Shown piece by piece: positions 38,113 through 47,406 of a stretch of DNA of 64,000 bases. Position 1 is the first letter of the stretch. Each line of letters opens with the position of its first letter. The stretch is from Hydrogenophaga sp. NFH-34 (GTDB lineage Bacteria > Pseudomonadota > Gammaproteobacteria > Burkholderiales > Burkholderiaceae_C): assembly GCF_021401345.1 (NCBI RefSeq), contig NZ_JACBGE010000013.1, positions 1 through 64,000 on the forward strand, given 5' to 3'. The position numbers and the translations under genes are program-made. The notes beneath the pieces were generated by a model. The model was not told where the DNA came from and ran no database searches. It saw only the letters and a list, made by a program, of their open reading frames with translations.

Positions 38113-38634
38113 ATGCTCTTTTTGTTGTCCGTTCGAGTACTTTTCTCTCTCGCTCTAGCGCTAGCTCTTGGATTCAGTGATGCCATCGCCGATGTGGCGA
38201 GTCCCACCGAGAACGGCAATATACAGGGACCTACCCGGGTGAACTTGATTGCTCTAATCTCCCCAGGTGTTGGGCACATGATTGGGAACCTCGGTCACAT
38301 GCTGTTTTTATTTGGCATTGTCTTCTTCCTTTTTCGGCTTCAGCATATTGGCGCCTACCTAGGTTTTTTCTGGTTTGGCCATTTCGTTGCAATGATTTTG
38401 GGTATCTACTTCGGCGTCGGGGCCGACAGCTACCTGCTCAATGTAATGATTGGACTTTCAATGATTTACAAGGCGATGTCTTACTTGGACGCATTTCAAC
38501 GCTGGAGGATCATTCAGTCGAACCTCGGTAGCGCAACCGTGGTCTTCGGGTTAATCCATGGCATTGGGTTGGCCTACAATATTTTGGAATACCAAATCCT
38601 ACCTTATGGTCTCGTGCGAAGTTTTTCCGCCTGA
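38113..38634 (+). pseudogene. C-terminally truncated HupE/UreJ-like membrane protein
   Basis: 173 residues from ATG 38113. It has a signal-like first helix and the same order of motifs as the protein at 29081-29827: GHMLFLFGIVFFLFRLQHIG, FGHFVAMILGIYFGVGADSY, GLSMIYKAM, TVVFGLIHGIGLAYNILEYQ. The product then stops (PYGLVRSFSA), where the intact copy continues for about 65 residues with LLAFNVGVEIGQ and two more helices. The stop follows a frame change, so the gene is probably inactive. Similarity to the intact copy is moderate, so it is a separate acquisition, not a recent duplicate. Confidence 0.7.
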
Positions 38635-38942
38635 AGTCGCCAACCACTAATTCTTTCTTGGCTGATGTGGTGGGGCTCCTAAAGTCATTTGATAACAGTC
38701 AAATACGGAGCTTGCATAACGAGCCAAAGACAGGAAAGTGGGGAGCGCCCGCAAAGTACGGGGCGTTGTTGCACAAATCCAGTTCGCTCCGGGGGTAGGT
38801 ACTTTGGAGTCATGGCCAATCAAAACTCCCACATACCGGCATTAGTCGGATGTGGATTACCGAACTGACTAGCTCCACCATCGAAAGCGCGAAGACCTGC
38901 GCTCTACGTCGGCCTCCAACCTGGAAGCACCGCGCTCACAAG
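38635..38942. other. Gene-free stretch with a possible insertion-sequence end
   Basis: No coding region is supported. GGGCGTTGTTGCACAAATC at 38762-38780 resembles terminal inverted repeats of IS5-family elements, but no transposase fragment or matching second end is visible, so this is only a hint of an old insertion. Confidence 0.3.
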
Positions 38943-41447
38943 CTAGATTTTTTTCGAAGCTGAGGCATCGGCAGGATTGCGATAGGCGAGCAGCCGCAGC
39001 GCATTGAAGACCACCAGCAAGGTGGACCCTTCGTGCACGGCCACGGCCGGGCCGATGCCCAGCCCCAAAATTGTTGCTGGCACCAGCAGCGCCACGATGC
39101 CCAGGCTGACGAACACGTTCTGGCGGATCACCGAGCGCGTGTGCCGGCTCAGACCCACCGCAAACGGCAGGTGCTTGAGATCGTCGGCCATCAGCGCCAC
39201 ATCGGCGGTTTCCAGCGCGACATCCGAACCGGCGGCGCCCATTGCGACGCCTACCGTTGCGTTGGCCATCGCCGGGGCATCATTGACTCCGTCGCCGACC
39301 ATCGCCACCTTGGTCGTCTGCCGGAGCTTGCGGATCGCCTCGACCTTGTCCTCGGGCATCAGATCGCCCCAGGCCTCGTCCAAGCCGACCTCGCCTGAGA
39401 TGGCCTCGGCGACCTTCTTGTGGTCGCCAGAGATCATGATCATGCGGCGGATGCCCAGGTCTCGCAGTTGCTGCAGGGCTTCCTTCGCGCCAGCGCGCGG
39501 CGTGTCCAGCAGTCCGATGGCGCCCAGGTCGCGGTCACCGCGCCGCACCACCATGGTCGTCCGACCGCTTTCGCGCAGACGCTCGATCGCAGTCTGGACA
39601 GCGACTCCCAGCGCAGGAACGCCTTCGGTGCCGAACATCTCCACCTTGCCAATCCACACCGTCTCGCCCTGCAGCTTGGCAGTGACGCCGCGGCCGATCA
39701 GGTTCTGCAGGCCATCGGCATCCGGTGGCTGCGTTGCACCCAGGCGCTCGCGCCCATCCCGCGCAATGGCGGCGGCCAGGGGGTGGTCGCTGAGCGACTC
39801 GACCGCCACCGCCACGGACAGCAATTCTTCCTCGCTCGTGCCATCGACCGTCACCACATCCGTGATGCGGGGCTTGCCCTCGGTCAGCGTGCCGGTTTTG
39901 TCGAAGGCCATCGCATCGAGTGAGCCCAACTCCTCCAGTGGCGCGCCGCCTTTGATGAGCACGCCGCCGCGCGCGGCTCGGGCGATGCCCGAAAGCACCG
40001 CGCTGGGCGTGGCAATCGCCAGCGCACAGGGGCTGGCCGCCACCAGCACGGCCATGGCGCGGTAGAAGCTGTCGCGGAACGGTTCATCGACCACAACCCA
40101 GGCGAACAGCAGCAGGAAGGCCAGCCCCAGCACGGCTGGCACGAAGATGCGCTCGAACTTGTCGGTGAAACGCTGTGTGGGTGACTTGCGTGTCTCCGCC
40201 TCGCTGACCATCTTCACGACTCGCGCCAGGGCGGATTCGCTGGAGCGGCGCGTCACCTCCACCTCGATGCCCCCCGCGCCATTGATGGTGCCGGCGAAAA
40301 CGCGCGACGCCGCATCCACGCTGTCGGGTCGGGCGCGCGCCTTTGCGGCATCCTCGACCGGACGTTTGTCGACCGGCATGCTCTCACCGGTGACCGGAGC
40401 CTGGTTGATGGCCGAGGTGCCCTGCACGATGAAGCCATCGGCCGACAGGCGCTGGTTGGGCCGCACCAAGACGATGTCGCCGACAACCAGTTCCTCGACA
40501 GGGATCTCCTTCGTCTGACCATCGCGGCGCACCGTCGCAGTGTCCGGCGCCAGTTCGGCCAGTGCCTCGATGGCGCGCTTGGCGCGGCCCATCGCATAGT
40601 GCTCCAGCGCATGACCCAGGCTGAAGAGGAACAGCAGCAGCGCGCCTTCGGCCCAGGAGCCCAGGGCTGCGGCGCCGGCGGCGGCTACGAGCATCAGCGT
40701 GTCGATCTCGAAGCGCTTGAGTTTGAGATTGTCGATTGCCTCGCGCAACGTGTAGAAGCCGCCGAAGAAATAGGCCAGAACGAAACAGGCCAGCGGCAGC
40801 CAGCCGGGCATGCCCGTCATCAGCTTGTCGATCGCCACGCCAACGCCCAACAACGCGCCGCAGGCCAGCGCGAAAATCATTTCGGTATTGGCGCCGAACA
40901 GACCTCCCTGGCCGTGCGCGTGGCCATGTTCGCCTTTCTCGCCCGGCTCGTGCCGATGCCCCGGTTCGCCGTGCGCTGCGGTTGTCGTGGTGGTCGAGTC
41001 TTCAAGCCGCTGCACCCCTGCATCGGCCAGCGACTTGAGGATGGCCTGCTCCGTGACCGCCTGGCGGTCGAAGTCCACATGAACCAATCCCATGGCGCTG
41101 GCCTCTGCATCCAGCACGCCCGGCAGCCCGCGCAGCAGCTCGGTCACCGTCCTGGCGCGCCGCGCATGGCCGATGCCCTCGGTCTGCCATAGCACGTGCG
41201 CGAAGCGGTCTGTGATCTGCGCACCTGCTGCCTGCACGATCTCGCGGATGCGGGCCAGCGGCAGCAACTCGGGATCATGGTGGATGCACAACTGCGCCGG
41301 GCCATCGCCCTGCGCCGTTCGTACATGCACCTTGTCAATGCCTTCACGGCCCTGCAGGTCGTCGATCAAGCGTCGAACGATGGCGTCCTGCGCATCCGCG
41401 ATCCGCGGCAGTACCAGGGGAATGTCGAGGCGCAATTTGTTGGTCAT
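38943..41447 (-). CDS. P1B-type metal ATPase with SPC and HEGST motifs (P1B-4-like)
   Basis: 834 residues. The N-terminal 160 residues hold two heavy-metal-associated-like folds lacking CxxC, followed by a His-rich linker (HGEPGHRHEPGEKGEHGHAH). The transport core has TGE (PVTGESMPV), the ion-binding SPC (residues 472-474), the phosphorylation motif DKTGTLTEGKP (Asp516), the HP motif (SDHPLAAAI) and GDGVNDAPA. The last helix pair carries HEGSTLLVVFNALRLL. SPC together with HEGxT is the signature of P1B-4 ATPases, which export cobalt or ferrous iron, in contrast to CPC in Zn/Cd/Cu pumps. It is monocistronic with 120 bases to the iron-permease gene. Confidence 0.9.
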   Translation of the reverse strand: MTNKLRLDIPLVLPRIADAQDAIVRRLIDDLQGREGIDKVHVRTAQGDGPAQLCIHHDPELLPLARIREIVQAAGAQITDRFAHVLWQTEGIGHARRARTVTELLRGLPGVLDAEASAMGLVHVDFDRQAVTEQAILKSLADAGVQRLEDSTTTTTAAHGEPGHRHEPGEKGEHGHAHGQGGLFGANTEMIFALACGALLGVGVAIDKLMTGMPGWLPLACFVLAYFFGGFYTLREAIDNLKLKRFEIDTLMLVAAAGAAALGSWAEGALLLFLFSLGHALEHYAMGRAKRAIEALAELAPDTATVRRDGQTKEIPVEELVVGDIVLVRPNQRLSADGFIVQGTSAINQAPVTGESMPVDKRPVEDAAKARARPDSVDAASRVFAGTINGAGGIEVEVTRRSSESALARVVKMVSEAETRKSPTQRFTDKFERIFVPAVLGLAFLLLFAWVVVDEPFRDSFYRAMAVLVAASPCALAIATPSAVLSGIARAARGGVLIKGGAPLEELGSLDAMAFDKTGTLTEGKPRITDVVTVDGTSEEELLSVAVAVESLSDHPLAAAIARDGRERLGATQPPDADGLQNLIGRGVTAKLQGETVWIGKVEMFGTEGVPALGVAVQTAIERLRESGRTTMVVRRGDRDLGAIGLLDTPRAGAKEALQQLRDLGIRRMIMISGDHKKVAEAISGEVGLDEAWGDLMPEDKVEAIRKLRQTTKVAMVGDGVNDAPAMANATVGVAMGAAGSDVALETADVALMADDLKHLPFAVGLSRHTRSVIRQNVFVSLGIVALLVPATILGLGIGPAVAVHEGSTLLVVFNALRLLAYRNPADASASKKI

Positions 41448-41567
41448 ATTTGTTGGTCACATTAGGACGGCAGAACTTGAGAAAGGACTCGACTCCAACG
41501 TATTCGGAAGCCAGTGCAACTTAGCTTGATAGTGTCTCCCGCGTTCAAGGGTCGAAGCGGCATCTGT

Positions 41568-43502
41568 TCAAGAGTTCTGCCTTGTTCGGTTGAACCAGAA
41601 GCCACCCGCGATAAAGATCAATGTCAGCACCTGTAGCGCTAGGCCCTGCGCTGTCGGATAGATGCCCAATAGCGGCATTGAAAAAAAGCGAACGGAAGTT
41701 GAGTCAAGCATGCCGGCTTCCTGTAGAGCTGCGACGCCGTTGCCCACGAATACGACTGCCAGCAAAGCGAGAAAAGCGGAAGTCGCCGCAAAAAACGGCC
41801 CGATTGGCAAGCGCACGCTGTAACGCAGGATCGCGCCGCCAATCAGCACTAAAAGAAGCGTGGCGCCTGCGACGCCCCACAACACCGCGCCGTGGCTTTC
41901 AGCTCCCGCCTGGACCCACAATGTCTCGTAGAACAGGATTACCTCGAACAACTCGCGGTACACCGCAAGGAAGGAGATACCGGCCATCGCCCATAACGTT
42001 CGTTTGTTGAGCGCTACATCGACCTGCTCGCGGATGAAGCGATTCCAGGCCTGTGCGTTCGATCTGCTATGCAACCACCATCCCACGTACAACAGCATTG
42101 CCGCAGCCAGCAGCGCCGTGATGCCCTCGGTGAGTTCTCGATTCGCTCCCGAGATGCTTATGACATAGCGCGCCACACCCCAGGTGACAGCGGCAAGCAC
42201 CACTGCCCCAATCCAGCCCGCGTGGATATACGGCAAGGCATCGCGCCGTCCCGTCTTCACGACCAAGGCGATGATGGCCGCGAGTACAAGAATCGCTTCT
42301 AACCCCTCGCGTACCAGAATCAAGAGAGAACTCACGAACGCCGTCGACCACGACAAACCACCGCCGGAGAGCGCGTCGTCGGCGCGGTCGAGGAGTGCCT
42401 TGGTCTTTTCGACCTGGGCAGCCACGGCCTCGGGCGGCTGGCCGTCTCCGATGGCAGCGCGCAACGTCATCATTTCCCGCTCGACCTCGCCGCGCAGAGG
42501 AGCGTTCACGGTGTCAAGCGCCGATTCGACAAGCTCAAAGCCTTCGAGATAGGCGGCGATTGCAAGCCGCCGCGCATATTCTCGGTCGCCGCGCGCATAC
42601 GCCTTCGCAGCCTCGTCGAGTTTGGCGCGCGAGACCGCCAGGGGTGCCGGCGCGGCTAACTGTAGTGCCTGTGGTTGATGGGTCAGATAGGCGCGTACAG
42701 CGTCCAGCGACGAGCCGGCCTTTCCCTGTTCGCTGGGCGTCTTCGTGACCAGGGTGGACAGGGCATCGAACGCCTGCTGACTTTGCCCTTGGCGCCATGC
42801 GGCCTCACCTTGGGCGATGATCTCGGGGCTAGCGCGCAGGCCGCCCACAAAGAAGGCCAACGCCCAGCGGTCGGCTTCGGAGAATTCATTGAAGGCGCGC
42901 ATCGGCGTGCCTCCCACGCCAAGCGTGATCGTGTTGTACAGCCCATAGAGACTCCGCTGACGCATGCGCGCCTCGTCGTGAAAGTTGCTGGGCGGAGGGA
43001 CCATGCCCTTGGCCAATGGCCCATCTCCGCGGCCTTGCATGCCGTGGCACGTGGCGCATTGCTGAGCAAACAGCCTCGCACCCCGCGTCAAGTCGGGCGC
43101 CTGTCGTGGCGCCACGCTGAGCTGCCAAGCCTGGATGACCCCAACGCGCAGTCGCGCGGCTAGCGCCGCGACCTCGCTGCCGGGCGCCTTGGCCCCGATG
43201 CGCGCAAGTAGCTCACGAGCCTGCCGCAACAGCGCAGGCTGTTCGGGTGCGACGGGCAACTGATCAATCAGCGCCGCGATCTGTGTCGCAAACTCTTGTT
43301 GCTCCGCATATTCCTCGGCGTTGAGCACCTTGCCATCCTGCACGAACTCGGGATAGTCCACGCCAACGTAGTCAAGCATGTGGACGACGGTTTGTGCCTT
43401 TTCATCATCGGCCGGGGCGGCCGCGGCGAGACCATGCAGGCTCGCCGCAATCAGCAGGACGATGAACCACTGTGGTAACGGGTTTGAAAAGCAAGAACGC
43501 AT
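41568..43502 (-). CDS. Cytochrome c / FTR1 family iron permease fusion
   Basis: 644 residues. A signal peptide (to about residue 30) is followed by a cytochrome c domain with CATCH (Cys149, Cys152, His153) and methionine-containing loop GLGVGGTPMRAF-like segment, then a helical linker. The C-terminal FTR1 domain (from about residue 390) has about seven helices and both REXXE iron motifs (REGLEA and RELFE). These proteins couple ferrous iron oxidation or electron transfer with iron movement across the inner membrane. It is divergent from the RcnR gene, and a C6-tract operator lies between them, so a Co/Ni/Fe-responsive control is likely. Confidence 0.9.
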   Translation of the reverse strand: MRSCFSNPLPQWFIVLLIAASLHGLAAAAPADDEKAQTVVHMLDYVGVDYPEFVQDGKVLNAEEYAEQQEFATQIAALIDQLPVAPEQPALLRQARELLARIGAKAPGSEVAALAARLRVGVIQAWQLSVAPRQAPDLTRGARLFAQQCATCHGMQGRGDGPLAKGMVPPPSNFHDEARMRQRSLYGLYNTITLGVGGTPMRAFNEFSEADRWALAFFVGGLRASPEIIAQGEAAWRQGQSQQAFDALSTLVTKTPSEQGKAGSSLDAVRAYLTHQPQALQLAAPAPLAVSRAKLDEAAKAYARGDREYARRLAIAAYLEGFELVESALDTVNAPLRGEVEREMMTLRAAIGDGQPPEAVAAQVEKTKALLDRADDALSGGGLSWSTAFVSSLLILVREGLEAILVLAAIIALVVKTGRRDALPYIHAGWIGAVVLAAVTWGVARYVISISGANRELTEGITALLAAAMLLYVGWWLHSRSNAQAWNRFIREQVDVALNKRTLWAMAGISFLAVYRELFEVILFYETLWVQAGAESHGAVLWGVAGATLLLVLIGGAILRYSVRLPIGPFFAATSAFLALLAVVFVGNGVAALQEAGMLDSTSVRFFSMPLLGIYPTAQGLALQVLTLIFIAGGFWFNRTRQNS

Positions 43503-43564
43503 GGGTGCCTCGTCTTTCCGGGCACCTGATGCCCGTCCTTGTTAAAAGGTCGTTCCTAGAATAC

Positions 43565-43578
43565 CATACCCCCCTATG
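43565..43578. promoter_or_regulatory. RcnR/FrmR-type operator between the FTR1 and rcnR genes
   Basis: CATA-CCCCCC-TATG: a C/G tract with AT-rich inverted flanks, the form bound by RcnR and FrmR. It lies 21 bases before the rcnR start and 63 before the divergent iron-permease start, so it can control both. Confidence 0.75.
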
Positions 43579-43598
43579 CTAACTAAAGTCTCGACACC

Positions 43599-43877
43599 AT
43601 GAGTCACACCGTCAAGGAAAAGCCGAAGCTTCTCGCCCGTGCCCGTCGCATAAAGGGACAGCTTGAGGGCATCGAGCGCGCCCTGGAAGCAGAACTGGGA
43701 TGCGCCGACGTCCTGCACCAGATCGTTGCGGCTCGGGGTGCGTTGACCGGCTTGATGCGCGAAGTGATCGAGGGGCACATCCACTCGCACATCGCCAACC
43801 CCCAAGACCCCGGCGACGGCACGCGCGAGCAAGGCGCGGCCGAGTTGATCGCGATTCTTCGCAGCTACATGAAGTGA
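43599..43877 (+). CDS. rcnR: RcnR nickel/cobalt-responsive repressor
   Basis: 92 residues of all-helical DUF156 fold. It begins MSHTVKEKPKLLARARRIKG like E. coli RcnR, and all the RcnR ligands are present: His3, Cys35, His60 and His64. FrmR has Glu at 64, so formaldehyde sensing is unlikely. RcnR releases DNA on binding Ni(II) or Co(II). The gene lies 45 bases before the P1B ATPase gene on the same strand, and the divergent operator is directly upstream, so it probably represses both the ATPase and the iron permease. Confidence 0.88.
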   Translation: MSHTVKEKPKLLARARRIKGQLEGIERALEAELGCADVLHQIVAARGALTGLMREVIEGHIHSHIANPQDPGDGTREQGAAELIAILRSYMK

Positions 43878-43922
43878 ATCCCAGTCGTGCCTGTCGCGCG
43901 CAAACCCTCTTAGGACCCTACG

Positions 43923-45920
43923 ATGAATACATCTCCGCATAACGTGCCGCATGGGCACGATAGGCTCACCAAGCAGAGCCACGAGGACCACGATCATGAC
44001 CATGACCATGATCATGACCATGAGCACGAGGCTCACGATCACGAGCATCCCTTCGACTGGAAAGAGGCGCTGCGCATCTGCCTGGTCGCGGTCGCTGCCG
44101 CTGCGGTCTGGTTCAAGTTGTGGGAACCCTATCCGGCGATCAGCGTGATCGGCGTCATCGGCCTAGTGATCGGCGGCTGGCCAATCCTCAAGGAAGCGCT
44201 GGAGAACGCGCTGGCCCGGCGCATGACGATGGAGCTTTCGATGACCATCGCCATCGTCGCTGCAGCCGCGATCGGCGAGTTCTTCACTGCGCTGGTGATC
44301 ACGCTGTTCGTGCTGATTGCGGAGGTGCTGGAAGGCTTGACGGTCGGCCGCGGACGCAAGGCGATCCGGGACTTGCTGGAGTTCCTGCCGCGCGAGGTGT
44401 CGGTACGCAGGACGGGCGCCATCAAGACCGTCGCGGCCGAGGAACTGTCGGTGGGCGACGTGATTCTGGTTTCTCCCGGCGGCCGACTCCCAGTCGATGG
44501 CGTGGTCGTCTCTGGCCACTCGTTCACCGACGAGTCGCGCATCACCGGCGAGTCGATGCCGGTCGAGAAGACCGAAGGCTCTCGCGTCTATGCCGGCGCG
44601 ATCAACCAGTCGGGCGCACTGGAGATTCGCGCCGAGCGCATCGGCCGAGATACGAGCTATGGCCGCATCATCGAGGCCGTGGAGCGCGCCGAGCGCTCGC
44701 GGGCGCCCGTGCAGCGGATGGCGGACCGGCTCGCCGGCTACCTGGTGTATTTCGCGCTGGGCGCCGCCGTGCTGACCTGGCTCATCACGCGTGACATGCG
44801 CGCGACCATCTCGGTGATCATTGTTGCCGGCGCGTGCGGCATCGCTGCCGGAACGCCGTTGGCGATCCTTGGCGGCATCGGCCGCTCAGCGCGACTGGGG
44901 GCCATCATCAAAGGCGGCGTCCATCTCGAAACACTGGGCAAGGTCGATACCGTCGTGCTCGACAAGACCGGCACGCTGACCTACGGCCGGCCTGAGATCC
45001 AGTCCGTTTCGCCCGTGGAGGGCGTGTCGGCCGAGGAGCTACTCGATGCTGCGGCTACCGCCGAGATCCGCTCGGAGCATCCTCTTGGCAAGGCCATCCT
45101 GAGCCGCGTGAAAGCCGAAGGGCGTGAAGTTCGGGAGCCGGAGCACTTCGGCTATACGCCAGGTCGAGGCATCTCGGCGCGGCTGGGCGATGCCACGATC
45201 CTCGTCGGCAATCGCGCCTGGATGGCCGACAACGGTATCCACATGCCGCCGGCTCGCGATCTCGGGGCGTGCACCGAGGTCGTGGTAGCGAAGGGCGGAC
45301 AACTTCTGGGCACTATCGACATCGCCGACACGATCAGGCCCGAAGCGAAGCGGGCCATCTCTGCGCTGGAGGCCATGGGCGTGCGGACGGTTCTGCTGAC
45401 AGGCGACAACCATCAGGTCGCAACCGCCGTGGCTACCGAACTCGGCTTGAAGAACGTCGAAGCCGAATTGCTGCCCGAGGACAAGCTGGCTCGACTGGCC
45501 GATATGGTGAAAAAAGGGTGGACGGTGGCAATGGTCGGCGACGGCGTGAACGATGCGCCTGCGTTGGCTGAGGCGAGCGTTGGCGTTGCGATGGGGTCTG
45601 GCACCGATGTGGCACAGGAGAGTTCCGACATTGTGCTGCTGGGCAATGACCTGGCATGCTTTGTGGACACGATGAAGGTGGCGCGCCGCACGCGCTCGAT
45701 CATTTGGCAGAACTTCGTGGGCACCATCGGTATCGATCTGTTGGGCATTGCGCTGGCCGCCTTCGGATTGCTCGGCCCGCTTTTGGCCGCCTTCATTCAC
45801 GTGGCGTCGGAGCTGACTTTCATCCTGAACTCGGCACGTTTGTTGCCGCAGGCGCGGCGCAAGTCTCAGACCTCTGACAGAGATGTGCTGTCGGCTGATC
45901 CTGTTGGTGAAACACGATGA
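43923..45920 (+). CDS. P1B-type ATPase with His-rich N-terminus and GAC in place of CPC
   Basis: 665 residues, lacking N-terminal MBD folds. The N-terminus is a His/Asp repeat (EDHDHDHDHDHDHEHEAHDH, residues about 21-40), typical of metal buffering. The P-type core is complete: TGES (RITGESMPVEKT), DKTGTL (Asp347), HP (SEHPLGKAI) and GDGVNDAPALAEA. The membrane metal-site helix reads VAGACGIAAGTPLAI; aligned on the TP dipeptide, the CPC triplet becomes Gly303-Ala304-Cys305, so the first cysteine and the proline are lost. The final helix has FIHVASELTFILNSARLL. Position behind rcnR suggests Ni/Co export, but the site composition is unlike the named P1B classes I know. Confidence 0.88.
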   Translation: MNTSPHNVPHGHDRLTKQSHEDHDHDHDHDHDHEHEAHDHEHPFDWKEALRICLVAVAAAAVWFKLWEPYPAISVIGVIGLVIGGWPILKEALENALARRMTMELSMTIAIVAAAAIGEFFTALVITLFVLIAEVLEGLTVGRGRKAIRDLLEFLPREVSVRRTGAIKTVAAEELSVGDVILVSPGGRLPVDGVVVSGHSFTDESRITGESMPVEKTEGSRVYAGAINQSGALEIRAERIGRDTSYGRIIEAVERAERSRAPVQRMADRLAGYLVYFALGAAVLTWLITRDMRATISVIIVAGACGIAAGTPLAILGGIGRSARLGAIIKGGVHLETLGKVDTVVLDKTGTLTYGRPEIQSVSPVEGVSAEELLDAAATAEIRSEHPLGKAILSRVKAEGREVREPEHFGYTPGRGISARLGDATILVGNRAWMADNGIHMPPARDLGACTEVVVAKGGQLLGTIDIADTIRPEAKRAISALEAMGVRTVLLTGDNHQVATAVATELGLKNVEAELLPEDKLARLADMVKKGWTVAMVGDGVNDAPALAEASVGVAMGSGTDVAQESSDIVLLGNDLACFVDTMKVARRTRSIIWQNFVGTIGIDLLGIALAAFGLLGPLLAAFIHVASELTFILNSARLLPQARRKSQTSDRDVLSADPVGETR

Positions 45921-46049
45921 TCAGTCCACCGTTAAGGGAGCAGCAACAGCTAAATCCTGATAGTTGCCCCCCTGCAGATTTGTGATGCGCCGTATGGATA
46001 TGCAAGACGCTGGCGATTTTTTACAAGTGACTGGGCAGTCCCTCTGCGG

Positions 46050-46845
46050 CTACAGCCGATATCTGACTTGCACCTGGAGAGTCACCCAACGGGCAACTTG
46101 AGGCCGTGGTGCCAGGGGCGGATATCTTGGTGTTAGCCGAGGACGTGGGCTCCTACCACACTCCCTCCCGTTTGAATGAGGCCGACTTTGGGTTTTGCAC
46201 GCCTTACCCCGGGCGAGGCCCGTAGTGATCCGTACTGTATGCTCCCGGGAGCCACAAATACGACGATTGGGGCTTCGAGGAGGAACACCAACGTCTTCGG
46301 TCAGCCTGCAGCCGCTGGGGCATCACTTGGCTGGAGCGTGAAACGACCATGATGGACGGCGTGCGCTTTATTGCACACCCTTGTGGTCCGACTTCAATGC
46401 GCTTGCGCCTATCGACGCTGAGAGCATATGTGAATTGCCGTCGCATCGGCAGAGCGCATTTGCGGCAGCTAATGCGTACTTCAGAAAGTTTTCTTTTTCC
46501 GCGCGATCGAATATGTCGTGGCTTCCGGTGTGCGCAAGCAGGCCATGCAGTGCCAGCAATGGCTGTGCAGTGCTTTGATGCAGCCACACGATGGACCGAG
46601 GATTGTCGTGACGCACTTCGTGCCAAGCTTGCGCAGTGCCGACCCACGTTTCGGCCTTGTACCGAGTACCGCCAGCCTCTGCAATTTCCTTGATAACTTG
46701 CTGCATTTGGCCGATCTGTGCTTGCATGACCATCGACTTGGGCGAAGACGATCAATTCAGGCCACAACTACTGATCGACGTATCATCCTCCGCGTAGTCC
46801 GGCCTGCCAGTAATCCATCTATCACTCAGAAGATTGATCTGGAAT
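46050..46845 (+). pseudogene. Frameshifted metallophosphoesterase
   Basis: Fragments appear in order across three frames: LQPISDLHLESHPT (about 46050), VVPGADILVLAEDVGSYH (about 46100), DPYCMLPGSHKYDDWGFEEE, RETTMMDGVRFI, LWSDFNALAPIDAES (about 46390) and VVTHFVPSLRSADPRFG with LCLHDH (about 46610-46730). These follow the calcineurin-like metallophosphoesterase layout (D-x-H, GD, GNH, H, GHxH). Key residues are also lost: GD is ED, GNHE is GSHK and GHLH is HDH. The gene is clearly dead and unrelated to metal export. Confidence 0.75.
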
Positions 46846-46926
46846 GAGATGATCTCGCCGTAAACTCCAGCGCAAACTGCGTGCGAGAGTCGCTTTTCAA
46901 TGCTTTCCAGAGTACAGAACGGGTGC

Positions 46927-47262
46927 TCAGCCCATGTAGAAATCTTTCTGAGCGCGCAGTTGTTCGGGTGACTGATTCAGCAATTCGTCGACAACTTGCT
47001 GGCGTGTCTTGGGCCGCGGGGGCGTTTTTGAGGGGGGTGGTAGATTTAACCGATAGAACCTGATCGTTCCGTCGGATATGGCAGTTTCAAGCTCCCGGGT
47101 AACCTGTTCTCGCGTATTGGCGTTTACGTGCTCAGGCGTGAAGTGAACAATATTGCCATTACCCTGATGCCATGCTGAAGTTGCGAAAGCCAGTGAAGGC
47201 GCGGCGAGCAAGACCGCGACAACTCCAAGTGCAGGAATTGAAAGGCATTGAGTTTTTCTCAT
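46927..47262 (-). CDS. Small secreted DUF4148-like protein, copy A
   Basis: 111 residues with a signal peptide (ALGVVAVLLAAPSLAFATS). The mature part ends in KTRQQVVDELLNQSPEQLRA, the repeated TRxQVxxEL pattern seen in DUF4148 proteins. It is clearly related along its full length to the 111-residue protein at 58669-59004 (shared SxWH, HFxPEH/YHPDH, TRxQV, KTRQQVxDE). Upstream, in divergent orientation, lie a CusR-like box and the first codons of a response regulator, the same arrangement as the other copy. The function of the family is unknown; the regulator context suggests metal stress. Confidence 0.78.
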   Translation of the reverse strand: MRKTQCLSIPALGVVAVLLAAPSLAFATSAWHQGNGNIVHFTPEHVNANTREQVTRELETAISDGTIRFYRLNLPPPSKTPPRPKTRQQVVDELLNQSPEQLRAQKDFYMG

Positions 47263-47363
47263 GGTAAATGCTCCTTTGCGTTTGATGTGCTCTGTGACAT
47301 AGGCCGAACGGCAGCGATGTAAATAGTGTAGGAGCCATTGCCAAACAGGAACTGGTCATAAAC

Positions 47364-47379
47364 ATGACAATTTCGTCAT
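47364..47379. promoter_or_regulatory. CusR/CopR-like box upstream of DUF4148-like copy A
   Basis: ATGAC-AATTTC-GTCAT, a perfect inverted repeat that differs by one base from the E. coli CusR box core ATGACAANNTTGTCAT. It sits 102 bases before the small secreted gene and 28 bases before the response-regulator remnant. Confidence 0.65.
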
Positions 47380-47406
47380 TCACATTGACGCGCATTGGAA
47401 CCATGC

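Noticed and set aside
38762..38780. Possible IS5-family terminal repeat
   Set aside because: Only one end-like sequence is visible, with no transposase or target duplication, so not called as an insertion sequence.
43980..44050. Short tandem repeat (GACCATGATCATGACCAT-like) considered as a repeat array
   Set aside because: It encodes the His/Asp-rich N-terminus of the P1B ATPase; there are no spacers, so it is not a CRISPR.
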